Shown: piece after piece, positions 1-7,893 of the stretch
Layout of the letters: the number at the start of each line of letters is the position of its first letter
Numbering within the stretch: position 1 is the first letter of the stretch
Assembly (NCBI GenBank): GCA_017616705.1
Contig: JAFZXQ010000033.1
Span: forward strand, 1-19,467
Origin: Clostridia bacterium
Lineage (GTDB): Bacteria; Bacillota; Clostridia; Christensenellales; UBA1242
Direction: 5' to 3'
DNA length: 19,467 nucleotides
The notes under the pieces: generated by a model
Database searches by the model: none
What the model saw: the letters and a program-made list of their open reading frames with translations, nothing else
What the model was told of the DNA's origin: nothing
Translations under genes and position numbers: made by a program

Positions 1-2169
1 GATGCTTTACTTAAAGATTGGTATTATTACTCTCCTGAAGATTTAACTAGTTTAAACAAAACTAATTATGAAAATGCTTATAACGCAATAACTCCAGGAA
101 CAACTGACAAAACATATTTTGTTGCTGAAACTGTTAATGAAAATTCAGTTTTCGAAGTTAACACGTTTAATAATGACAACTATTATCTTAAACTAACTAA
201 CAAAACAAGCGATATTAGCCTTGGTTTAGTTAGTAAATCATTTAAAGTTGATCAACTTGCTTGCTATAGAGTTTCAGTTATGCTTAAAGCAGAAAGAACA
301 ACCGATAAAGCAGAAATCATGGTTTTATCTAAAATTAAAACAGGCGCTAACCCTGACGGAAAAACCTTCTCTGCTTCAGTTTCTTCTGCCCCATATACTA
401 TTTCTAACGAAATAAACACTAACTGGACTGAAGTTGTTGTTTATGTAAGAGGCAACGCCTTTAATGATCTTGATGCTCAAATCGTTTTACTTTGTGGAGT
501 TAATTCAACTGTTTACTATGACCATATTAGAGTTGATAAAATAACTTCAACTGAATATTCTAATTCAACCTCAACTCAAAGATTAGATTTAAGCCCATCA
601 AGTGCGCTTCAACCTGAAACCATAACTAATGGTTACTTTAACTATGGAAGTTATGAAAAAGCAACATTAAGTTATCCTATAACCCCTTCTAGTTGGTCAC
701 TAACCAGCAAGAATTATGATGACGCTATTTCAGGAATTGTTCCAACCAACACTTCACTTTATTATGCTGGTTCTGATCTTGAAACAAAACTTGGTGGAGT
801 TGCTAACCCAATTTCTAGCGGTGCTCATATCAACGTTTTAGCTATCTATAATCCATCAGCCGCTCCAACAGCCGATGATAGCATTTACCTTTTCACAACT
901 GATAGTTTATTCAGTTTATCTGCTAACAAAACAATGTTAGTCACTTTCGAAGTTTATACTGCTAACATTAACTTCTCAGGAAACATCATTGCAAGGCTTA
1001 TCTATAATGATAAAACAATTCTTGACTTTGACGTTAACCAAGTAGCAGGAACTAGCAGCTGGACAACTTATACTTTTGCAGTTAGAACAAGTGCTTCTTC
1101 TCAATCATTTAAACTTGCGCTTGGCGTTTCAAAAGCAACCGGAACGGTTTTCTTTAGAAACGTTAAAACAACAACTAGTTTAACTGATTATGAAACGCTT
1201 TTAGATGATAACAAAACATGGAGCGATCAAGTTGCTAATAATGTTAGATTACTTGACTTCGTTGGTGATAACGCAACTGCTCATACTACTAACCCAATAG
1301 ATGGAAAAAGTTATTATGAAAGCAACAACTATAAAGTTAGCGAAGTTAAAGATGACGACAATAACGTTGTTAGCGGAAAAACTTATATCTTAAATAGTAA
1401 TAACGCTTTAACAGTTATTGATGAAAACTTAAGTTTATCTAACACTTACCTATCTTTAGATGAGGCAAAAACTGATACTGTTTTATTACTTTATAACAAT
1501 CTTGCTAAACAAAGCCTTGCTTCAAGCCTTGACTCAATGACCTTATCTGCTAAATCTCATTATAAAGTTAGCCTTTGGGTTAAAACTAATGAAAGTGTTG
1601 GCGACCATTTCAAAATTTATATCAACAATATTGACATTGAATTTGACAAAGTTAACACAACTGATGTTATTGCTAACAACGGCTATGTTCAATATGTTGC
1701 ATATATTGAAACCGGATCTTCAAGCATAACAACTGTTTCAGTTAAACTTGCTTTAGGTGACGCAAACAATCTTGTTAGCGGTTTCGCCTTAATAAGAGAT
1801 ATTAATTTTGAAAGTATAACTGCTGAAGTTTATGACGCCGAAACTAAAGATTTAACCGGTCAAGAAACAACAGTTAAAGCAAAGAGTTATGTTGTTAACA
1901 CTTCTGATGAAGAAGAAACAACTGAAGAAAATTCTTCAAAAACTGACGAAGAAAATGATGATAACGAAAAAGAAACAGTAAACACTCTTGCAATCTTCTT
2001 TGTTGTGTTCTCATCTTTACTATTAGTTGTTGCAACGATTGTTGCTATAGTTGCTTCTAGAATTAGAAAGAGCATTAAACCAGCAAAAGTTAAACCAACT
2101 AATGTTGCTAATGTTAAAACAAAACAAACAAAGGTAAACAACAAAAACAGAAAAGACGGATTCGTTTAA
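1..2169 (+). CDS. Large surface protein, modular beta-rich ectodomain with C-terminal membrane anchor (5' end cut by window)
   Basis: The frame is open from base 1, so the first 722 visible residues are the C-terminal part of a longer protein; the ATG at 280 is internal. Three related modules are visible. Each has the order aromatic-rich strand, W/Y strand, then a strand pair with a short turn: YRVSVMLK, WTEVVVYV and AQIVLLCGV near residues 89, 142 and 159; LVTFEVYT, WTTYTFAV and FKLALGVS near 313, 354 and 370; YKVSLWVK, YVQYVAYI and VSVKLALG near 521, 562 and 579. This resembles carbohydrate-binding jelly-roll modules, but I assign no exact family. An acidic Glu/Asp/Asn/Thr linker follows, then one membrane helix (about 663-686) and a Lys/Arg-rich cytoplasmic tail. 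There is no LPXTG motif, so the helix is probably the anchor. AAC and TTC codons look frequent, suggesting strong expression. Likely role: adhesion or polymer binding outside the cell (inference). Confidence 0.85.
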   Translation, partial: DALLKDWYYYSPEDLTSLNKTNYENAYNAITPGTTDKTYFVAETVNENSVFEVNTFNNDNYYLKLTNKTSDISLGLVSKSFKVDQLACYRVSVMLKAERTTDKAEIMVLSKIKTGANPDGKTFSASVSSAPYTISNEINTNWTEVVVYVRGNAFNDLDAQIVLLCGVNSTVYYDHIRVDKITSTEYSNSTSTQRLDLSPSSALQPETITNGYFNYGSYEKATLSYPITPSSWSLTSKNYDDAISGIVPTNTSLYYAGSDLETKLGGVANPISSGAHINVLAIYNPSAAPTADDSIYLFTTDSLFSLSANKTMLVTFEVYTANINFSGNIIARLIYNDKTILDFDVNQVAGTSSWTTYTFAVRTSASSQSFKLALGVSKATGTVFFRNVKTTTSLTDYETLLDDNKTWSDQVANNVRLLDFVGDNATAHTTNPIDGKSYYESNNYKVSEVKDDDNNVVSGKTYILNSNNALTVIDENLSLSNTYLSLDEAKTDTVLLLYNNLAKQSLASSLDSMTLSAKSHYKVSLWVKTNESVGDHFKIYINNIDIEFDKVNTTDVIANNGYVQYVAYIETGSSSITTVSVKLALGDANNLVSGFALIRDINFESITAEVYDAETKDLTGQETTVKAKSYVVNTSDEEETTEENSSKTDEENDDNEKETVNTLAIFFVVFSSLLLVVATIVAIVASRIRKSIKPAKVKPTNVANVKTKQTKVNNKNRKDGFV

Positions 2170-2177
2170 AACAACAA

Positions 2178-2214
2178 AAGAACTTCAATAAAACATTGAA
2201 GTTCTTTTTTTTTT
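2178..2214 (+). terminator. Intrinsic terminator of the surface-protein gene
   Basis: A perfect 12-base-pair stem (2178-2189 with 2195-2206) has a five-base loop and is followed by an unbroken run of T to 2214. It lies nine bases after the stop codon. Confidence 0.93.
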
Positions 2215-2242
2215 AGACAAAGCAAAAATATTATGTTATAAT
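2214..2242 (+). promoter_or_regulatory. Promoter of the eight-helix membrane protein gene
   Basis: The -35 is TAGACA (2214-2219), followed by a 17-base spacer and TATAAT (2237-2242) preceded by TG one base away (extended -10). The -35 begins in the last T of the preceding terminator. The predicted start near 2249 gives a leader of about 15 bases with AAGGAG at 2252-2257. Confidence 0.75.
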
Positions 2243-2263
2243 CAACTTAATAAGGAGATTGTT

Positions 2264-3343
2264 ATGTCAAAGAAAAATTATGGATTTTTATGGTCGCTTT
2301 TAATAACTTCTGTTATATTAATTATTGTTTCACTATTTGTTCCCATTGTTCACATAGTTGGCCATGCTGCTGACGAACTCAATTCTGTTGTATACAATAA
2401 AAATGTTAACTTTTTAACTTATATTATTGATGCCCCATTTTTTAATACTGATGCCTTTGATATTTATTACAATTCAACAGGTCCGGTTTGGATGGCAACA
2501 GGCGCAATAATGTTTAACCTATTACTTTGTGTTGGGGCAATTGTTTTATTTATCCTCTGCCTCATTGACCTTATTTCTCGCAACAAAAATTTAATGATAA
2601 AAAACAATGTTTTAACCAAAAAAATTGCCTATTATCTTGGATTTATTTCTATCTTTGTTGCAATCTTTTCAGCAGTTTCTTTTATAGTAACCAATTCAAT
2701 GGCAAATGGCTATATGGAGTTTTATGTTAATGCTTGCCCATTTGTTGTTTTTGCTATCGGAGTTTTAACAATAGTTTTTGCTTCAAGGCTTGATAAAAGA
2801 GTTTTAACTAGCACTAATAAAACTAGAGATAGCCTTGGCTTTGCTTTTACTGGGCTATCAACAATCGTTTCAATTCTCGCATTATTTATTCCAATTTATA
2901 TTGAAGCATATTTCCCAAAAACAAGCATTTATGGCGCTTCAACAATGGCTTCAGATTTACTATATGAAAAGCCTATTGTTGACATGAGTGGCGACTTTGC
3001 TTTCGGCCTTGTTAGGTTTGTTTGCTTTGGGTTATTCTTTATCGCTGCATTTATAATAATTTACGCGATTATTGGGGCTATTAGGTCGCTTTTAGGTAAG
3101 AAAACCATATTCTTATCAAAAGCAATAAAAAGATGGAGCATGGCCTTAATAATCGGTTATTTCTTAACATTTAGTTTAGTTCTATGCCAAACTGCTGTTC
3201 TTTCAACGTCATTCTATTTTATGAATGTTTTAGCATTTACTTGGCAATTCTTTATTATATTATTTATTCCTATAATTTCTTACATAACCAGCACGCTCAT
3301 AGCCGTTGAGAAAAAACAAAAAGAAATACCTGATTTAGAATAA
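2264..3343 (+). CDS. Eight-helix integral membrane protein, internally duplicated, function unknown
   Basis: A 359-residue, very hydrophobic protein with a good ribosome site (AAGGAG, seven bases before ATG). I see about eight membrane helices, near residues 9-31, 76-104, 121-144, 155-175, 192-215, 247-275, 292-315 and 324-348. The two halves follow the same plan: a helix ending in FVPIV or FIPIY, a polar loop of about 40 residues outside the membrane, a long helix, a basic cytoplasmic stretch (SRNKNLMIK, LLGKKTIFLSKAIKR), then two helices. This suggests a four-helix unit duplicated in tandem. No catalytic or transporter motif is recognisable. The gene has its own promoter and ends at a two-way terminator, so it is transcribed alone. 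The preceding gene encodes a membrane-anchored surface protein, but a functional link is only a guess. Confidence 0.85.
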   Translation: MSKKNYGFLWSLLITSVILIIVSLFVPIVHIVGHAADELNSVVYNKNVNFLTYIIDAPFFNTDAFDIYYNSTGPVWMATGAIMFNLLLCVGAIVLFILCLIDLISRNKNLMIKNNVLTKKIAYYLGFISIFVAIFSAVSFIVTNSMANGYMEFYVNACPFVVFAIGVLTIVFASRLDKRVLTSTNKTRDSLGFAFTGLSTIVSILALFIPIYIEAYFPKTSIYGASTMASDLLYEKPIVDMSGDFAFGLVRFVCFGLFFIAAFIIIYAIIGAIRSLLGKKTIFLSKAIKRWSMALIIGYFLTFSLVLCQTAVLSTSFYFMNVLAFTWQFFIILFIPIISYITSTLIAVEKKQKEIPDLE

Positions 3344-3351
3344 AACATAAT

Positions 3352-3380
3352 AAAAAGCCCCGCAACTGCGGGGTTATTTT
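3352..3380. terminator. Two-way terminator between converging genes
   Basis: A GC-only stem, CCCCGC (3358-3363) with GCGGGG (3368-3373), has the four-base loop AACT. It is flanked by an A-run on the left and a T-rich run on the right, so it can end transcription from the membrane protein gene on the plus strand and from the GNAT gene on the minus strand. Confidence 0.88.
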
Positions 3381-3385
3381 TATTA

Positions 3386-4507
3386 TTAAATTTTCTTAAC
3401 AAAACAGGTTTTTCTTCTAACGATTTCCCTTTCAAACATATCAAGGGCGGCTAGCGCGCTTGTGTTAGTTTCAAGTTGGCAACCAGTGTCGCAATAAGTT
3501 ATTTTATTCTTAATCATTCTAGCAAGCATATTGTTAATTATTATTGAAGTAACGCCTTTCTTTTGATATTCAGGTTTTACTGCAATAAGGCCAAGCTCAA
3601 GCGTTTTAGGGTGTTTTATCGCGTGAAGCAATCGTGCCCAACCAAATGGTAAAAATCTTCCCTTACTTTTCTGCATGGCTCTTGCTAAGCTAGGATACCC
3701 TAGTCCAAAGCCAATAAGTTCATCTTCTTTATTAAAAACAAGGCTAACATAATCTGGATCAATAACGAGTTTAAAAAGCCCAATAGTTTGGTCAACAAGT
3801 TTTTGATTAAAAGGAATTGTTCCGTAAAGGTTAACAAAACACTCATCTAAAAGTTCAAAAAATTTCTTGCCATAGTTATCGATAATCTCGTTTTTATTCT
3901 TAAATTTCTTTTCATAAAAGCCAAAACGTTTGCTAACATTTTCAGCAACCCTAGCAACTCTTTCGTTTGGTTTGTCAGGAACTTGAATTCGCCATTCAAC
4001 CCATTTGCAGTCAGGTTTATAGCCATTTTCTGTAAAGAATTTTTCATAGTAATCAGCGTTATAACTTCCTTGGAAAGTCCCGATAGTATCAAACCCATAA
4101 GTCATCAAGCCTTCTCTTTCAAGGTCGTTAAAGCCAAGCGGACCATGAACATATTCCATGCCCTTATCTTTCGCCCAATTTTCAACAGTTTCAATAAGTT
4201 TTTTAGCAACTTCATCATTATCTATTGCGTCAAACCTTGAAATCCTAGCATATTTAGCATTGTTTTTAGTATTAAAAGCATGGCTAATTATTCCGGCAAT
4301 TCGGCCAACAACTTTGCCATCATCAAGCGCTAAATAATATTCCGCTTCACTTTCTTCAAATGAAGCATTTTTCTTAGGATTAGTTAGGTTAAACTCATCA
4401 AGCTCAATTGGCGGAATATAGTTAGGGTTATCTTTATAAAGGTTTGTTGGAAATTTAACAAACTTCTTCATATCTCTTTTTGAAGATATCTTCTTAATTT
4501 CAATCAT
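3386..4507 (-). CDS. GNAT-fold acetyltransferase-like protein (YghO-like)
   Basis: A 373-residue soluble protein. The N-terminal pattern (FPTNLYKDNPNYIPP, then an acidic DEF stretch, LALDDGKVVGRIAGI around residues 59-73, and GPLGFNDLEREG near 123-134) matches a family of long GNAT-like proteins that includes E. coli YghO, as I recall it. A second GNAT-like part lies in the C-terminal half: LIGFGLGYPSLA near 264 and LELGLIAVKPEYQKKGVTS near 304-322. The latter fits the beta4-alpha3 acetyl-CoA pyrophosphate loop, normally Q/RxxGxG/A and here QKKGVT. Substrate unknown. The start is supported by TGAGGGC eight bases upstream. The gene stands alone, divergent from the flippase gene. An acyl-CoA-dependent transferase role is likely but not shown. 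Confidence 0.82.
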   Translation of the reverse strand: MIEIKKISSKRDMKKFVKFPTNLYKDNPNYIPPIELDEFNLTNPKKNASFEESEAEYYLALDDGKVVGRIAGIISHAFNTKNNAKYARISRFDAIDNDEVAKKLIETVENWAKDKGMEYVHGPLGFNDLEREGLMTYGFDTIGTFQGSYNADYYEKFFTENGYKPDCKWVEWRIQVPDKPNERVARVAENVSKRFGFYEKKFKNKNEIIDNYGKKFFELLDECFVNLYGTIPFNQKLVDQTIGLFKLVIDPDYVSLVFNKEDELIGFGLGYPSLARAMQKSKGRFLPFGWARLLHAIKHPKTLELGLIAVKPEYQKKGVTSIIINNMLARMIKNKITYCDTGCQLETNTSALAALDMFEREIVRRKTCFVKKI

Positions 4508-4524
4508 AATTTGCCCTCAAATTA

Positions 4525-4553
4525 ATTTTATCACTTAATTTTAGATTTGCCAA
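4525..4553 (-). promoter_or_regulatory. Promoter of the GNAT-like gene
   Basis: Read on the minus strand: TTGGCA (4548-4553), a 17-base spacer, then TAAAAT (4525-4530) preceded by TGA (extended -10). The predicted start near 4518 leaves only about 11 bases before the ATG, with the ribosome site directly at the 5' end. Confidence 0.6.
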
Positions 4554-4635
4554 CAAACTTTGTCACATTTTATCAAATAAACCTCGCCCATCATAAAAAA
4601 ATTAACAATTAAATATATTTAAACGAGGTATCTTT

Positions 4636-6147
4636 ATGGGTAAACTTTTTAAAGCCGTTGCTCTTGTAACCCTGTTTTCAATTTTAACACGTGCCCTTGG
4701 TTTTGTTTTAAGAATATATTTATCTCGCATTTTAGGAGCCGAACTTTTAGGAAGTTACCAAATGGCAATGAGCGTTTTTAGCGTTATGCTAACCCTTATT
4801 GCAAGCGGACTTCCAACCGTTATTGGAAGAAACGTTGCTAACCTTAGATCAAAAAATGACTTTAAAACTCAAAATGAATATGTTTCAAGCGGTCTTATTT
4901 TAACGCTTTCAATATCTATTATTTGTGCCATAATTATAACTTTTTTCCCTAATTTACTAAACTTCATTTTCACTTCGCCAAAATCAACAAAAATTATAAT
5001 CCTTTTGATGCCTGCTTTAATCTCAAGCGCAATCTATACCATTTTAAGAGGCGCGCTTTGGGGGCAAAAACGCTTCTTTTCAATAAGCTTTGCCGAGTTC
5101 TTTGAACAGGGCGCAAGAATAATAATTCTCTTTATTTTAATGGTTATTCCATTAAGCCTTCCCGCTGACGAAAAAACTGCAATTAGCCTAAGTTTAGCCT
5201 GCATTTTTAGCGCAATTTTTGTAATTATTGTATATTTCGCTTTTGGAGGAAGGTTAGGCCGCACTAATAAAACCATGCTCCCATTAATCAAAAAAAGTAG
5301 CCCAATAACAGCAGTCAGAACAATTTCAAACCTAATTACTAGTGCAATTTCACTTATTATTCCAGCAAGGCTTATGCTTTATGGAATGTCAGCTAGCGAA
5401 GCGCTTAGTGAGTATGGAATAATTATGGGAATGACCTTCCCACTTTTAATGATTCCGGGGACGCTTATTGGTTCACTTAGCGTTGCAATAATTCCTGAAA
5501 TTAGTGAGCAAACAACAAACATTGACGTTGAAGTTAAAAGCCGCGAAACACTTAAAAGTCAAATTAACTTAAGCGTTGGGCTTGCTATTGTCACTTCTTG
5601 CCTATTACTTCCTATGTTTTTAAGCGTTGGCAAACCAATTGGCGAATTCTTATTCAACAATGAAAAAGCCGGAATTTATTTAACCTATTCAGCAATTTTA
5701 ATGATTCCCATGGGAATAAGCCAAATAACCGGCTCAATTTTGAATGCAATTGGGCTTGAAATTAAATCATTAAAAAACAGCGCCATAAGCGCAGCGCTAC
5801 TATTTTTAGCAATCTATTTCTTACCTAAATATTTTGGCGTTTATGCTTTAATTATCGGTATGTTTTTACTAACTTCAACTCAAAGCATTCTAAACATAAA
5901 AATGCTCAAAAAACGCAATGTTATTGACCACCACGTAATTAACATATTATTCTCAATGCTCTTACTTATTCTTCCTTGTGTTTTATTAGGGATCTTTACA
6001 TTTAATATAGCAACAAAATTTTTACCTCTATTTTTCAGTATATCTTTGTCGGCAATTATTTCATCAGGTTTATTGTTAATTTTGGTTTTTGTTACTAACA
6101 TTTCAAACGTAAAAATGTTCATATTTAAACGAAGAAAAACATTATAA
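4636..6147 (+). CDS. SpoVB/MurJ-type polysaccharide or lipid II flippase (MOP superfamily)
   Basis: A 503-residue polytopic membrane protein of normal family length. The N-terminus (helix, RALGFVLRIYLSRILGAELL near residues 19-38, helix, then SGLPTVIGRNVA near 57-68) is typical of the SpoVB/Wzx branch of the MOP flippase superfamily, whose members move undecaprenyl-linked sugars or lipid II across the membrane. Also typical are LRGALWGQKRF near 137-147, the FEQGARI segment near 154-160, and the middle GIIMGMTFPLLMIPGTLIGSL stretch with IIPEISE near 285-291. About 12 to 14 helices are visible. The start is supported by CGAGG about eight bases upstream. Whether it serves peptidoglycan (MurJ-like), a capsule or spore cortex cannot be decided; no sporulation gene is near. 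Its end overlaps the converging DUF4363 gene by six bases. Confidence 0.88.
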   Translation: MGKLFKAVALVTLFSILTRALGFVLRIYLSRILGAELLGSYQMAMSVFSVMLTLIASGLPTVIGRNVANLRSKNDFKTQNEYVSSGLILTLSISIICAIIITFFPNLLNFIFTSPKSTKIIILLMPALISSAIYTILRGALWGQKRFFSISFAEFFEQGARIIILFILMVIPLSLPADEKTAISLSLACIFSAIFVIIVYFAFGGRLGRTNKTMLPLIKKSSPITAVRTISNLITSAISLIIPARLMLYGMSASEALSEYGIIMGMTFPLLMIPGTLIGSLSVAIIPEISEQTTNIDVEVKSRETLKSQINLSVGLAIVTSCLLLPMFLSVGKPIGEFLFNNEKAGIYLTYSAILMIPMGISQITGSILNAIGLEIKSLKNSAISAALLFLAIYFLPKYFGVYALIIGMFLLTSTQSILNIKMLKKRNVIDHHVINILFSMLLLILPCVLLGIFTFNIATKFLPLFFSISLSAIISSGLLLILVFVTNISNVKMFIFKRRKTL

Positions 6148-6537
6148 AATATTTTCAATAGTTATAATAAAATCATCTCTATAATGCATACAAAAATCTT
6201 TTAATGCATTTAATTCAACTATTGCCTCAGCAAAATCATTCATCATAACATAACTCTGAATTCTACTTAAATTAATTTCAACCTCTTTCATTCCGGTATG
6301 CCAAACAATCATCTTAAGATTATCGCTTCGCTTTTGCCAACTAGAATGAAGGTCTTTCATTATTGAAATGTTTTCTTCAGAATCAATATTATTTTCATCA
6401 ACGCTTATTTTTTCTTCAAACTTAACCAACTCACCATAAAGATAAGAAAAACTATTTTGAATATAAACACTTTCAAAAACACAGAGCCCAACAATAAGCA
6501 GTATTATGACAATCATAACAGCCCATTTTTTCTTCAT
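6142..6537 (-). CDS. DUF4363-type membrane-anchored protein
   Basis: A 131-residue protein with one N-terminal membrane helix (about residues 6-22) after a basic MKKK start and a mostly helical extracytoplasmic part containing HSSWQKRSDNLKMIVWH near 63-79. From memory this fits DUF4363, a clostridial family of unknown function that is commonly encoded beside DUF421/YetF proteins. Its ATG overlaps the TGA stop of the yetF-like gene (ATGA at 6534-6537), so the two are almost certainly translated together. Its stop overlaps the flippase gene on the other strand, and no terminator is visible after it. Confidence 0.78.
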   Translation of the reverse strand: MKKKWAVMIVIILLIVGLCVFESVYIQNSFSYLYGELVKFEEKISVDENNIDSEENISIMKDLHSSWQKRSDNLKMIVWHTGMKEVEINLSRIQSYVMMNDFAEAIVELNALKDFCMHYRDDFIITIENIL

Positions 6538-7247
6538 TTTAGCTCTCCTAAACTGACCTTAAAGTTTTTAGCACTCTTAAATCGCTCTTGTAAAAAGACA
6601 TTTCCATTAGAATCCATAGTCATAATCAGAACTAATTTTACTGCATTTATTTTATGTGATTTTAATATTTTTTTGATATTTTCATATTTTATGTCTAAAA
6701 CTGCAATATTTTCTTTCATGATTTTTCCGTCCATTATAATGTTAATTGGAAGTTCTGCGGGCTCACTTTTTATTTTTAAATCGTCTTTTGTTGCCGGACT
6801 AACATTACTTTTTGTTATACAACTCATCTTACCATTTGTTTCAATAATGGCATAGCTAACGTCTTCAAGATTAAAAATATTACAACCCCTTAGCGCCTCA
6901 ATAAGATCGTCAAGGGTCATATTTAATTTTTTAAGTTCGTTATAATTTATCCCATCGTTATCCATAACAATAACCGATCTTCCTGAAACTAAATATCTTG
7001 CCCACATCACCTTTCTTGAAATAACACATATTAAAAAATGAACAACTAATAATGTAAAAATTGGAATAAGCCCATGACCAAGTGGAACGCTAATTTCCGC
7101 CATTGGAACACAGGCTAGGTCTGCAATTATTAAAGTTATAACAAGCTCAAAAGGTTGCATCTCACCAATTTGACGCTTCCCCATTAGACGAATAACAATT
7201 AGAATAAAAATGTAAATTATTACCGCCCTTATTGCCATTAATCCCAT
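6534..7247 (-). CDS. YetF-family (DUF421) membrane protein
   Basis: A 237-residue protein with three N-terminal membrane helices (about residues 6-21, 35-51 and 57-78). The family signature RLMGKRQIGEMQPFELV (20-36) and IADLACVPM follow, then a soluble domain with GRSVIVMDNDG, a DDLIEALR segment and SYAIIETNGKMSC. This is the YetF/DUF421 family, for which B. subtilis paralogues have been connected with spore germination and envelope functions; the biochemical role is not settled. The start is uncertain. The ATG at 7247 has almost no ribosome site; the ATG at 7238 (residue 4) has a weak GGGA and would fit a possible extended -10 (TGATAATAA, minus strand, 7257-7265) with a 12-base leader. It is followed by its DUF4363 partner with a four-base overlap. 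Confidence 0.88.
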   Translation of the reverse strand: MGLMAIRAVIIYIFILIVIRLMGKRQIGEMQPFELVITLIIADLACVPMAEISVPLGHGLIPIFTLLVVHFLICVISRKVMWARYLVSGRSVIVMDNDGINYNELKKLNMTLDDLIEALRGCNIFNLEDVSYAIIETNGKMSCITKSNVSPATKDDLKIKSEPAELPINIIMDGKIMKENIAVLDIKYENIKKILKSHKINAVKLVLIMTMDSNGNVFLQERFKSAKNFKVSLGELK

Positions 7248-7288
7248 ATATTTCTATTATTATCACTATGTTATTTTATAAACCGGTA

Positions 7289-7317
7289 TTGACACAATCG
7301 ACATTTTATGATAATAT
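7289..7317 (+). promoter_or_regulatory. Near-consensus promoter of the 168-residue orphan gene
   Basis: Perfect TTGACA (7289-7294), a 17-base spacer and TAATAT (7312-7317) with an extended TG element at 7309-7310. The predicted start near 7324 gives a leader of about 16 bases carrying AGAGAGG. This is one of the strongest promoters in the window. Confidence 0.85.
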
Positions 7318-7339
7318 TTTTATATAGAGAGGTTGTTTT

Positions 7340-7846
7340 ATGAGCAATGTTAAAATTCCTAAATTTAAATATTTTGAAGATTCTTATTATTTAAATAGCG
7401 ATATTGTTTTAACTGAAGAACAAAAAGATGCTATTTGGCAAAAAATAAGAAAAACTCGTCTTAATTGTATGGGGCTTATTGATTCAACATTACCAACTCC
7501 AATTAAAAAAGACGAGCCTGTTTTAAGAGGATTCTTTAATGACTATTCCCCTTATTATAGTATTGCCGAATATGGCCAAGCTTTTGTTAATGTTTTAAGT
7601 ACATTATCTAAAGAAAAAGATAACTATAAAGAATTTGCAAACGTAATGCCGGTTTGTGATATTATTGGCGGAGTTTATTGTTTACTTCCTTTCCAGGTTT
7701 GCGATAATTCAAGTAAGATTATTGCCTTATTAGCAATTAAAGAAGAGCTTCCAACAATAACCGAATATGAGAAAAACCAAATTATTGACGCTCGCAATTA
7801 TATCAATGAATTAGGCGATTATTACGAAGCAACTTATTCAAGATAA
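7340..7846 (+). CDS. Unknown 168-residue soluble protein
   Basis: I do not recognise this family. The protein is soluble with no signal peptide or membrane helix. It has an N-terminal aromatic-rich segment (FKYFEDSYYLNS, residues 9-20), a Glu/Lys helix (about 25-40), a middle region rich in aromatic residues (FFNDYSPYYSIAEYGQAFVNVL, about 65-86), a hydrophobic part with cysteines (VMPVCDIIGGVYCLLPFQVC, about 103-122) and a Glu/Tyr-rich C-terminal helix. The cysteines are not arranged as CxxC pairs. The gene has a strong promoter, a clear ribosome site (AGAGAGG) and its own terminator, so it forms a single-gene unit and is probably well expressed. Normal codon use argues it is real. Function unknown. 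Confidence 0.85.
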   Translation: MSNVKIPKFKYFEDSYYLNSDIVLTEEQKDAIWQKIRKTRLNCMGLIDSTLPTPIKKDEPVLRGFFNDYSPYYSIAEYGQAFVNVLSTLSKEKDNYKEFANVMPVCDIIGGVYCLLPFQVCDNSSKIIALLAIKEELPTITEYEKNQIIDARNYINELGDYYEATYSR

Positions 7847-7851
7847 AAAAC

Positions 7852-7884
7852 AAAAACACTTTACGATTTGTAAAGTGTTTTTTT
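7852..7884. terminator. Two-way terminator between the orphan gene and uvrA
   Basis: The stem CACTTTAC (7857-7864) pairs with GTAAAGTG (7870-7877), extended by A-T pairs, with loop GATTT. An A-run on the left and a T-run on the right allow termination in both directions. Confidence 0.9.
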
Positions 7885-7893
7885 ATCTAAATT

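Noticed and set aside
4591..4619. Promoter for the flippase gene with TATATT at 4614-4619
   Set aside because: No acceptable -35 at 16-18 bases upstream, and the -10 would nearly touch the ribosome site. A promoter is expected in this gap, but I cannot place it.
6457..6855. Plus-strand open frame antisense to the YetF-DUF4363 pair
   Set aside because: Both minus-strand genes have clear family features and a translation-coupling overlap; the antisense frame has none.
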